Assembly (NCBI GenBank): GCA_017432405.1
Contig: JAFRJF010000089.1
Span: forward strand, 1 to 11,870
Direction: 5' to 3'
From: Clostridia bacterium
Lineage (GTDB): Bacteria > Bacillota_A > Clostridia > Christensenellales > Aristaeellaceae
Length of the DNA stretch: 11,870 bases
Shown here: positions 6,470 through 11,870 of the stretch, piece after piece
How positions within the stretch are numbered: position 1 is the first letter of the stretch
Layout of the letters: each line of letters starts with the position of its first letter
Made by a program: the position numbers and the translations under genes
Notes under the pieces: model-generated
Told to the model about the DNA's origin: nothing
Database searches by the model: none
What the model saw: only the letters and a program-made list of their open reading frames with translations

Positions 6470-6479
6470 GAGCTATGGT

Positions 6480-9041
6480 ATGGAACAATACAATGTCACC
6501 GGCATGAGCTGCGCGGCTTGCAGTGCGCGGGTGGAGAAGGCCGTGAGCAAGGTGCCCGGCGTCACCGCCTGTTCAGTCAGCCTGCTGACCAATTCTATGG
6601 GTGTGGAAGGCACCGCCGCGCCCGGAGCTATCATCAAGGCCATTGAGGAAGCGGGCTATGGCGCGTCCCTCAAGCGGGCGGAAGCAGCCGCTTCACCCGC
6701 CTCAGCGGACGAGGAGGCTTTGAAGGACCGGGAGACCCCCATCCTCAAAAAGCGACTGATCGCCTCTGTGGTGCTGCTGACCCCCCTCTTGTACCTGTCC
6801 ATGGGCCACATGATGTGGGGCTGGCCGCTGCCCGGATGGTTCGATGGCAACCACGTGGCCATGGGCCTGGTACAGCTCATACTGACGGGCGCGATCATGG
6901 TCATCAACCAGAAGTTCTTCGTCAGTGGCTTCAAGGCGCTCATCCACCGCGCGCCCAACATGGATACCCTCGTGGCGCTGGGCGCGTCGGCGGCGTTTTT
7001 GTGGAGCCTGTACGTGCTGTTCGCCATGACAAAGGCCGTGGTGAACGCCGATTCGGAGGCCGTCATGATGTACATGATGGACTTCTACTTTGAGTCCGCG
7101 GCCACGATACTGACCCTGATCACCGTGGGCAAGATGCTGGAGGCCCGCGCCAAGGGCCGCACCACCGACGCGCTGAAGGGTCTGATGAAGCTCGCCCCCA
7201 AGACCGCCGTGCTGGTGCGGGATGGCCAGGAGATCGAGGTGCCCATCAATCAGGTGAAGCACGGCGACGTGTTCGCGGTGCGCCCCGGCGAATCCATCCC
7301 CGTGGACGGTGTGGTGCTGGAGGGCGTCAGTGCGGTAAACGAGGCGGCACTGACCGGCGAATCCATCCCCGTGGACAAGGCCGCGGGCGACGGCGTGTCG
7401 GCGGCCACCATCAACCAGTCCGGCTATCTCAGGTGCGAAGCCACCCGCGTGGGCGAAGACACCACTCTTTCCCAGATCATCAAAATGGTTTCCGACGCCG
7501 CGGCCACCAAGGCCCCCATCGCCAAGATCGCGGACAAGGTTTCCGGCGTGTTCGTGCCGGTGGTCATCGGCATCTCCATACTCACCATCGTCGTGTGGCT
7601 GCTGGTGGGCCAGAGCATCGGCTACGCGCTGGCGCGCGGCATCTCCGTTCTGGTCATCTCCTGCCCCTGCGCGCTGGGCCTGGCGACCCCCGTGGCCATC
7701 ATGGTGGGCAACGGCATGGGCGCGAAGAACGGCATACTGTTCAAGACCTCCGCGTCGCTGGAGGAGACGGGCCGGGTGCAGATCGTGGCGCTGGACAAGA
7801 CCGGTACCATCACCCTGGGCGAGCCGAAGGTAACGGACGTGCTGCCCTCGGAATGGTACGACGAGGCGTCTCTGTTGAAGCTGGCGGCATCCATTGAGAA
7901 GCACAGCGAGCATCCGCTGGCGAAGGCGATCCTGGCACGGGCGGAGGAGAAGCACATCGCCACCGACGAGGTGAGCGACTTCACGGCTCTCCCCGGCAAC
8001 GGCATCGCCGCGAAGCTGGGTGTAAAGTCGGTGCTGGGCGGCAGCGCGAAGTACATCGCGGGGCAGGTCGCCATCTCCGACGCGCTGTCCAGGCAGGTGG
8101 AGACCCTCTCCGGGCAGGGCAAGACCCCGCTGCTGTTCACCGAGGATGGCAGGCTGGCGGGCATCGTGGCCGTGTCAGACGTCATCAAGGAGGATTCGCC
8201 CCAAGCCGTCAGGGAGCTTCAAAACATGGGCATCCGCGTGGTCATGCTCACCGGCGACAATCCCCGCACCGCCAAGGCCATCGGCAGTCAGGCGGGCGTG
8301 GACGACGTGATCGCCGGCGTGCTGCCCGACGGCAAGGAGGCCGTGATCCGCGCCCTCTCTGAGAAGGGTAAGGTCGCCATGGTGGGCGACGGCATCAACG
8401 ACGCCCCGGCGCTGACCCGCGCGGACATCGGCATCGCCATCGGCGCGGGCGCGGACGTGGCCGTGGACGCGGCGGACGTGGTTTTGATGAAGAGCCGCTT
8501 ATCCGACGTCCCCGCCGCCATCCGCTTAAGCCGCGCCACGCTGCGCAACATCCATCAGAACCTGTTCTGGGCCTTCATCTACAACACCGTCGGCATCCCG
8601 CTGGCCGCGGGCTGCTTCATCAAGCTGTTCGGCTGGACGCTGAACCCCATGTTCGGCGCGGCGGCCATGAGCCTTTCCAGCTTCTCCGTGGTCTCCAACG
8701 CCCTGCGGCTCAACCTGTTCAAGCTGCGCGACGCCAGCCGCGACCGCAGGGCCAGGCCCGTGGACATCTCAGATGTGATCGAAAAGCTTAGCGTGCAGGA
8801 GGAAGCGCCCGCCCAGACCGCGGGCATCGAAATGAAGCTCGAGATCGAGGGCATGATGTGTGAGCACTGCGAAGCGCGAGTGAAGAAGGCGCTGGAGAAG
8901 CTGCCCGGCGTCTTGAGCGCCAGCGCGGATCATCGCGCAGGCGTTGCCACCCTGCGGGCGTCCCAGCCGTTGGATGCCGGCGTGTTGAAGCAGGCTGTCG
9001 AAGCGGAGGACTATGCCGTCAAGGCCGTATTATCCCTGTGA
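6480..9041 (+). CDS. copA: Cu(I)-exporting P1B-type ATPase CopA with N- and C-terminal HMA domains
   Basis: The 853-residue product pumps Cu(I) out of the cytoplasm. An N-terminal HMA domain has GMSCAAC (C11, C14). The core has TGES (292-295) in the actuator domain, the membrane metal site CPC (395-397), the phosphorylated aspartate D439 in DKTGT, HP (478-479), GDGIND (636-641), and YN (701-702) plus MSLSS (730-734), which together mark the Cu(I) P1B-1 subgroup. After the core and a linker (~755-780), a second HMA domain with GMMCEHC (C794, C797) ends the protein. A C-terminal HMA is less common than tandem N-terminal ones and adds about 65-100 residues to a typical length. The start at 6480 follows AGGAG (6468-6472), which overlaps the previous stop region. 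The frame is open 88 codons upstream inside the preceding gene, but that is shadow coding. Confidence 0.95.
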   Translation: MEQYNVTGMSCAACSARVEKAVSKVPGVTACSVSLLTNSMGVEGTAAPGAIIKAIEEAGYGASLKRAEAAASPASADEEALKDRETPILKKRLIASVVLLTPLLYLSMGHMMWGWPLPGWFDGNHVAMGLVQLILTGAIMVINQKFFVSGFKALIHRAPNMDTLVALGASAAFLWSLYVLFAMTKAVVNADSEAVMMYMMDFYFESAATILTLITVGKMLEARAKGRTTDALKGLMKLAPKTAVLVRDGQEIEVPINQVKHGDVFAVRPGESIPVDGVVLEGVSAVNEAALTGESIPVDKAAGDGVSAATINQSGYLRCEATRVGEDTTLSQIIKMVSDAAATKAPIAKIADKVSGVFVPVVIGISILTIVVWLLVGQSIGYALARGISVLVISCPCALGLATPVAIMVGNGMGAKNGILFKTSASLEETGRVQIVALDKTGTITLGEPKVTDVLPSEWYDEASLLKLAASIEKHSEHPLAKAILARAEEKHIATDEVSDFTALPGNGIAAKLGVKSVLGGSAKYIAGQVAISDALSRQVETLSGQGKTPLLFTEDGRLAGIVAVSDVIKEDSPQAVRELQNMGIRVVMLTGDNPRTAKAIGSQAGVDDVIAGVLPDGKEAVIRALSEKGKVAMVGDGINDAPALTRADIGIAIGAGADVAVDAADVVLMKSRLSDVPAAIRLSRATLRNIHQNLFWAFIYNTVGIPLAAGCFIKLFGWTLNPMFGAAAMSLSSFSVVSNALRLNLFKLRDASRDRRARPVDISDVIEKLSVQEEAPAQTAGIEMKLEIEGMMCEHCEARVKKALEKLPGVLSASADHRAGVATLRASQPLDAGVLKQAVEAEDYAVKAVLSL

Positions 9042-9063
9042 ATCTACGAAAAGAAGTGTTTTT

Positions 9064-9147
9064 ATGCGCAAGATCATGCTCGCCATGCTGCTTTTCCTAT
9101 CGCTGGCCTTGGCCTTAGGCGCGCTTTCGGAAGAAACCCATCCATAA
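9064..9147 (+). CDS. 27-residue orphan signal peptide, probably a gene remnant
   Basis: Starting 22 nt after the copA stop, this short frame encodes a near-perfect secretion signal: positively charged MRK, a Leu/Ala-rich core of about 16 residues, then GALSEE, ending after THP. Its style resembles the MetQ signal, which ends SALAEE. Nothing of a mature protein follows, and the next 50 bases lead to a terminator. The most likely reading is the 5' remnant of a secreted protein whose body was lost by deletion; a tiny functional membrane peptide is possible. The upstream AAAAGAAG is a weak ribosome site. Confidence 0.4.
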   Translation: MRKIMLAMLLFLSLALALGALSEETHP

Positions 9148-9197
9148 TCTGTCTGCAGCCCTTTATAACATCCTGTTTACACTTCAATATTCTGGAG

Positions 9198-9236
9198 AAA
9201 GAGACTTCGCTCAATGAAACGAAGTCTCTTTTTTTT
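9198..9236 (+). terminator. Strong rho-independent terminator of the copper operon
   Basis: AAAGAGACTTCG (9198-9209) and CGAAGTCTCTTT (9220-9231) form a perfect 12-bp stem with a 10-nt loop, ending in an eight-T run (9229-9236). AAA at the left foot means it could also work weakly on the other strand. Confidence 0.88.
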
Positions 9237-9337
9237 GCATTTAACAATACCTGTTGATTCTGGCTGCTTTTCTATCGACTCCCCGTTGAAGGGAGGCAAT
9301 ATGCATGACAGGATGCAAATTATGGGAGGTGAACCCC

Positions 9338-10915
9338 ATGAAGCGAGTCATATGCCTCTACCGCGTTTCGACCATCGGGCAGGTGGATCACGACGACATC
9401 CCCATGCAGAAGCTGGCCTGCCGCGAGTACGCGGCGACCCACCCGGACTGGGAAATCGTCGATGAAATTTCCGAAAAAGGCGTCTCCGGCTACAAGGTCA
9501 GCACCAATGCACGTGACGCCATCGTGGAGATCAAGAAGCGGGCCATCACGCACCAGTTTGACGTGCTGCTCGTGTTCATGTTTGACCGTCTGGGCAGGCG
9601 CGACGACGAGACACCCTTTGTGGTGCAGTGGTTTGTGCAGCAGGGCATCGAGGTATGGAGCACCCGCGAAGGGGAACAACGCTTCGACACCCATGTAGAC
9701 AAGCTGCTGAACTACATCCGGTTCTGGCAGGCTTCCGGCGAAAGCGAAAAGACTGCCATCCGCGTTCGCACCAAGCACTCGCAGATGATCCAGGAGGGGC
9801 AGTGGCGCGGCGGTCTGGTGCCTTATGGCTACCGGCTGGAATTCCAGGGTCGCACCAATAAGAAGAACAAGCCTGTCCGGGATCTGATGATCGACGAGGA
9901 GGAAGGCAAGGTCGTGAGGGAGATTTTCCATCTCCTGACCGAAGAGGGCTACGGCACGAACAGGGTCGCGCAGTACCTGAACGACCGGGGCATCAGAACC
10001 AAGCGCGGAACCACGCTGTGGCGCGGCACCAGCATCCGGGCGCTGATCGACAACCCGGTCTACATCGGTGTCCTGAAGTTCGGCGATGAACGTTCCGAGC
10101 CCTTTGAACATCTCCGGCTCATCGATGATGCCACCTATGAACGCTGCCTTCAGACCGTCAAGGCGCGTGCGTCGAAGACCTGCGGCGATGACCTTGTGGT
10201 GCCTCTCCGCACAGACGCCAGGGGGCTGCTCACCGGGATATTGTACTGCGGGGAGTGTGGCAATCGGATGTGCTACACCCACAACACCACAAAGCGCAAG
10301 CTGGCCGATGGGACGGTTCGCATCTATGAGCGCGACTTGTACCGCTGCTACCGAAAAATCTCATCGCGGCATACCTGCGCGGGGCAGAGCACCTATGACA
10401 TGCAGCCCATCAACGACGCGGTCGAAATTCAGGTGAGGTGCTTCCTCGGCAAGCTGGCATCCAGGCCCAGAGAGGAGCTGCTTCAAATGGCCAGCGCCCG
10501 GAACACGGAGATGTACAAGGTCGCGCTGAAGCAGGCGGAGAAGGAATATGAAAACGCTCAGAAGCAGGTGACGGCCCTGGAAGAGGAAGCAGTCAAGGCA
10601 CTGACCGGGGAGAGCGCGCTGGACTTGAGTGTCATCAACACCATGATCATCAAGCACCGCGCCAAGCAGGACGCGGCTGCCCAGACCATCGAGGAAGCCC
10701 GTGCCCGGATGGAGCAGGAACAGATGAGCCAGAAAGAGACGCAGGCCCAGATCGACGAGATGCTTTCCTGGGCGGGCTGCTACGACAAGGCCAACATCGA
10801 GACCCGCCACATGATCATTGCCCGGATCATCGAAAAGGTTGAGGTTCGGGCCAACCGAAAAATCCATATCAATTTCAGGATTTCGCTTGACCAGTTCCTC
10901 GGAAAAAGCGCCTGA
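9338..10915 (+). CDS. Large serine recombinase (resolvase/integrase family)
   Basis: The 525-residue product performs site-specific DNA cutting and joining through a covalent phosphoserine. The catalytic domain (~1-150) opens with LYRVST (nucleophile serine 11) and contains FDRLGRRDDE and GESEKTAIR. The Recombinase domain (~165-270) includes VPYGYRLEF, IFHLLTEEGYGTNRVAQYLNDRGI and IRALIDNPVYIGVL. A zinc ribbon follows (C304, C307, C337, C347), then a Glu/Lys-rich coiled coil (~390-480), as in integrases of phages, ICEs and Tn4451/TnpX-like elements. Start 9338 is preferred (GGGAGGTG at 9324-9331) because the family normally begins just before the YxRVS motif. An in-frame ATG at 9305 with its own GGGAGG (9291-9296) would add 11 residues. 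No other mobile-element genes are visible nearby, so the element is either cut by the window or decayed. Confidence 0.9.
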   Translation: MKRVICLYRVSTIGQVDHDDIPMQKLACREYAATHPDWEIVDEISEKGVSGYKVSTNARDAIVEIKKRAITHQFDVLLVFMFDRLGRRDDETPFVVQWFVQQGIEVWSTREGEQRFDTHVDKLLNYIRFWQASGESEKTAIRVRTKHSQMIQEGQWRGGLVPYGYRLEFQGRTNKKNKPVRDLMIDEEEGKVVREIFHLLTEEGYGTNRVAQYLNDRGIRTKRGTTLWRGTSIRALIDNPVYIGVLKFGDERSEPFEHLRLIDDATYERCLQTVKARASKTCGDDLVVPLRTDARGLLTGILYCGECGNRMCYTHNTTKRKLADGTVRIYERDLYRCYRKISSRHTCAGQSTYDMQPINDAVEIQVRCFLGKLASRPREELLQMASARNTEMYKVALKQAEKEYENAQKQVTALEEEAVKALTGESALDLSVINTMIIKHRAKQDAAAQTIEEARARMEQEQMSQKETQAQIDEMLSWAGCYDKANIETRHMIIARIIEKVEVRANRKIHINFRISLDQFLGKSA

Positions 10916-10930
10916 GCCAGAAACTGAATC

Positions 10931-10964
10931 GCCTGTGGGGAAGGACAACCCCGCAGGCTTTTTT
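10931..10964 (+). terminator. Terminator of the serine recombinase
   Basis: GCCTGTGGGG (10931-10940) pairs with CCCCGCAGGC (10949-10958), 10 bp with one T-G pair, around an AAGGACAA loop, followed by six T (10959-10964). It lies 16 nt after the recombinase stop. Confidence 0.88.
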
Positions 10965-10973
10965 AATTGCCAG

Positions 10974-11122
10974 CGAACCGTTCACACCTACAACTGGCAT
11001 TCCGCTCACATCTAACGCCCGAACCGTTCACATCTAATCCACCGAGCTGTTCACATCGACTGCCCGAATCGTTCACATCGACGCGATGTTGACAGAGGGA
11101 GTACTCCTTCCGTTCACATCAA
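10974..11122. repeat. Array of six GTTCACATC direct repeats, ~22-24 bp spacing
   Basis: Six copies of a motif close to CGAACCGTTCACATCTAA occur in the same orientation. The GTTCACA cores start at 10980, 11004 (GCTCACA), 11026, 11049, 11071 and 11112. Steps are 24, 22, 23, 22 and 41 bp, so five copies keep nearly two helical turns and one place looks skipped. The array fills a convergent gap between the recombinase terminator and the DUF6398 terminator and holds no ORF. Possible readings are protein-binding iterons, the multi-repeat end of a lost IS21-like element, or accessory sites for the recombinase. None is proven by the sequence. Confidence 0.75.
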
Positions 11123-11158
11123 CAAAAACGAAGGAGTGTGCAGAGCAAAAATGCACAC
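11103..11158. repeat. Two adjacent hairpins, the first containing the last repeat copy
   Basis: ACTCCTTCCGTT (11103-11114) pairs with AACGAAGGAGT (11127-11137) with one bulged C, and its arm and loop contain the sixth repeat copy. Immediately after, GTGTGCA (11136-11142) pairs with TGCACAC (11152-11158) around GAGCAAAAA. Neither has a clear T-run on the plus strand. Confidence 0.5.
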
Positions 11159-11180
11159 CCCCGAGCATAGACAAAATGAA

Positions 11181-11209
11181 GGAGAAGCCTTGATTTTCAG
11201 GGCTTCTCC
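11181..11209 (-). terminator. Terminator of the DUF6398 gene
   Basis: GGAGAAGCC (11181-11189) and GGCTTCTCC (11201-11209) form a perfect 9-bp stem. Read on the minus strand it follows the stop codon by 7 nt and is followed by TTCATTTTGT, a broken T-tract. Confidence 0.6.
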
Positions 11210-11216
11210 CGTTTGG

Positions 11217-11858
11217 TCAGACTGTCCGAAAACGATCATAGATATCGGAGAAGTCAGCAGGAGGAGCCGGTTCGGAAGCAGAATCATCCGATACGCAACC
11301 AAGTGATGGATTTGGGGCAGGATTATCAGCCTTCTCCGAAAGTTGCTCAGTCTGTTCTTGTTTCTGCCTTGGAGCGGGCACATAGGGGATCAAACCTCTG
11401 CGGGCGGCCTCCTGCTGGAATTCCAGGGGCAAATCCCGGGCATCCACGATAAACCCGTCTACAGAAAGCATCCAGATGGCGGGGTTGTCCTCAACCAGTT
11501 CCTTTAGCAGCCATTCCGTATCCCAGGGAGACATCCGAACCAGCTTGCGAATCTCGGCGGCTTTGTTTCCGGCTGTAGAGGGGGCAATGCCAAAGGGGCG
11601 GCTCAGTTCATCGGCGGTCAGGTGAATCGGCATGGATTTGTCGAATATGAAATTGTTGGCCGCAATGGCATAGACGATCCCCGCGGCCCAGGTATTGCGC
11701 CTGCCCTTCAGCAAGGGAGACGGACGCTTGCGACACAGCTTTTCCAGCAGGCGCAGGCAGAGTACCCGGTATTCTTCATTCATGTACTTTTCACAGTATT
11801 CCTCTATCATCCCGGCGATCTCTTCATAGATTGGCTGCATCTGAACAGGAATTTTCAT
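11217..11858 (-). CDS. DUF6398-type protein of unknown function
   Basis: The 213-residue product has no signal peptide or membrane segment. Residues ~5-150 look like the DUF6398 family: a helical N-terminus (IAGMIEEYCEKYMNEEYRVL), then LCRKRPSPLLKGRRNTWAAG, IVYAIAANNFIFDKS, a helix-turn-helix-like stretch LSRPFGIAPSTAGNKAAEIR, and DNPAIWMLSVDGFIVDAR. The last ~45 residues are a low-complexity tail rich in Glu, Gln, Pro, Ser and Ala. The family recognition is from memory of the pattern. A DNA-binding role is only suggested by the helix-turn-helix-like piece, whose FGIAPSTAGNKAAEI resembles the recognition region of small regulators. The ATG at 11858 has GGGGGCG upstream at the window edge, so the promoter is not visible. 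Confidence 0.7.
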   Translation of the reverse strand: MKIPVQMQPIYEEIAGMIEEYCEKYMNEEYRVLCLRLLEKLCRKRPSPLLKGRRNTWAAGIVYAIAANNFIFDKSMPIHLTADELSRPFGIAPSTAGNKAAEIRKLVRMSPWDTEWLLKELVEDNPAIWMLSVDGFIVDARDLPLEFQQEAARRGLIPYVPAPRQKQEQTEQLSEKADNPAPNPSLGCVSDDSASEPAPPADFSDIYDRFRTV

Positions 11859-11870
11859 GCCGTCGCCCCC

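Noticed and set aside
6216..6479. 88-codon N-terminal extension of the copA frame
   Set aside because: It lies wholly inside the SafE fusion gene in another frame, has shadow-type Arg/Pro-rich composition and no HMA similarity; the ATG at 6480 has a good AGGAG.
6702..7955. 417-codon open frame on the minus strand, and a 353-codon one at 3359-4420
   Set aside because: Both lie opposite clear genes (copA and the PLP enzyme) and are His/Gly/Arg/Gln-rich shadows typical of GC-rich coding DNA.
10974..11122. CRISPR array
   Set aside because: Repeats are short and degenerate, the intervals between cores are too small to hold spacers, and there are no cas genes.
1..11870. tRNA or rRNA genes
   Set aside because: No cloverleaf with a GTTCRANYC T-arm and no rRNA-like sequence was recognised by reading.

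Overview
The window looks like chromosome from a fairly GC-rich Firmicute, probably a Clostridia lineage. This rests on strong GGAGG-type ribosome sites, TTGnnn/TATAAT-type promoters, a large serine recombinase with a zinc ribbon, a DUF6398-type protein and a DUF2318 lipoprotein. The assignment is inferred from gene content only. The coding DNA is GC-rich, while the first ~340 bases and the intergenic gaps are AT-rich.

Layout. (a) 1-655: two divergent genes. On the minus strand is the first 49 codons of a NifS/IscS-type cysteine desulfurase that runs off the left edge. On the plus strand is an msrA that stops after about half its normal length and ends in a strong hairpin terminator. An AT-rich palindrome and two promoters lie between them. 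(b) 652-4598: a methionine operon, metQ (binding protein), metN (ATPase), metI (permease), then a PLP enzyme of the Cys/Met metabolism family, best read as a methionine gamma-lyase. It has a ~150-nt leader of unknown function and a hairpin between metQ and metN. (c) 4597-9041: a copper operon with its own extended -10 promoter: a DUF2318 lipoprotein, an HMA-SafE-cupredoxin fusion protein, and a CopA Cu(I) ATPase with metal-binding domains at both ends. An orphan signal-peptide ORF follows, then a bidirectional-looking terminator. (d) 9338-11870: a large serine recombinase, its terminator, a ~140-bp array of six GTTCACATC-type direct repeats in a convergent intergenic gap, further hairpins, and a minus-strand DUF6398 protein.

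How it works together. Regions a and b share a sulfur theme: cysteine sulfur mobilisation, methionine sulfoxide repair (broken), methionine import and probable methionine breakdown. Region c probably handles cell-envelope copper. The lipoprotein and the fusion's cupredoxin domain would act outside the membrane, the fusion's HMA domain and CopA's HMA domains would carry Cu(I) inside, and CopA would pump it out. Region d looks like accessory DNA: a lone site-specific recombinase next to an unexplained repeat array. The least explained parts are the repeat array, the structured leader before metQ, the truncated msrA with its nested palindrome, and the fused copper protein.
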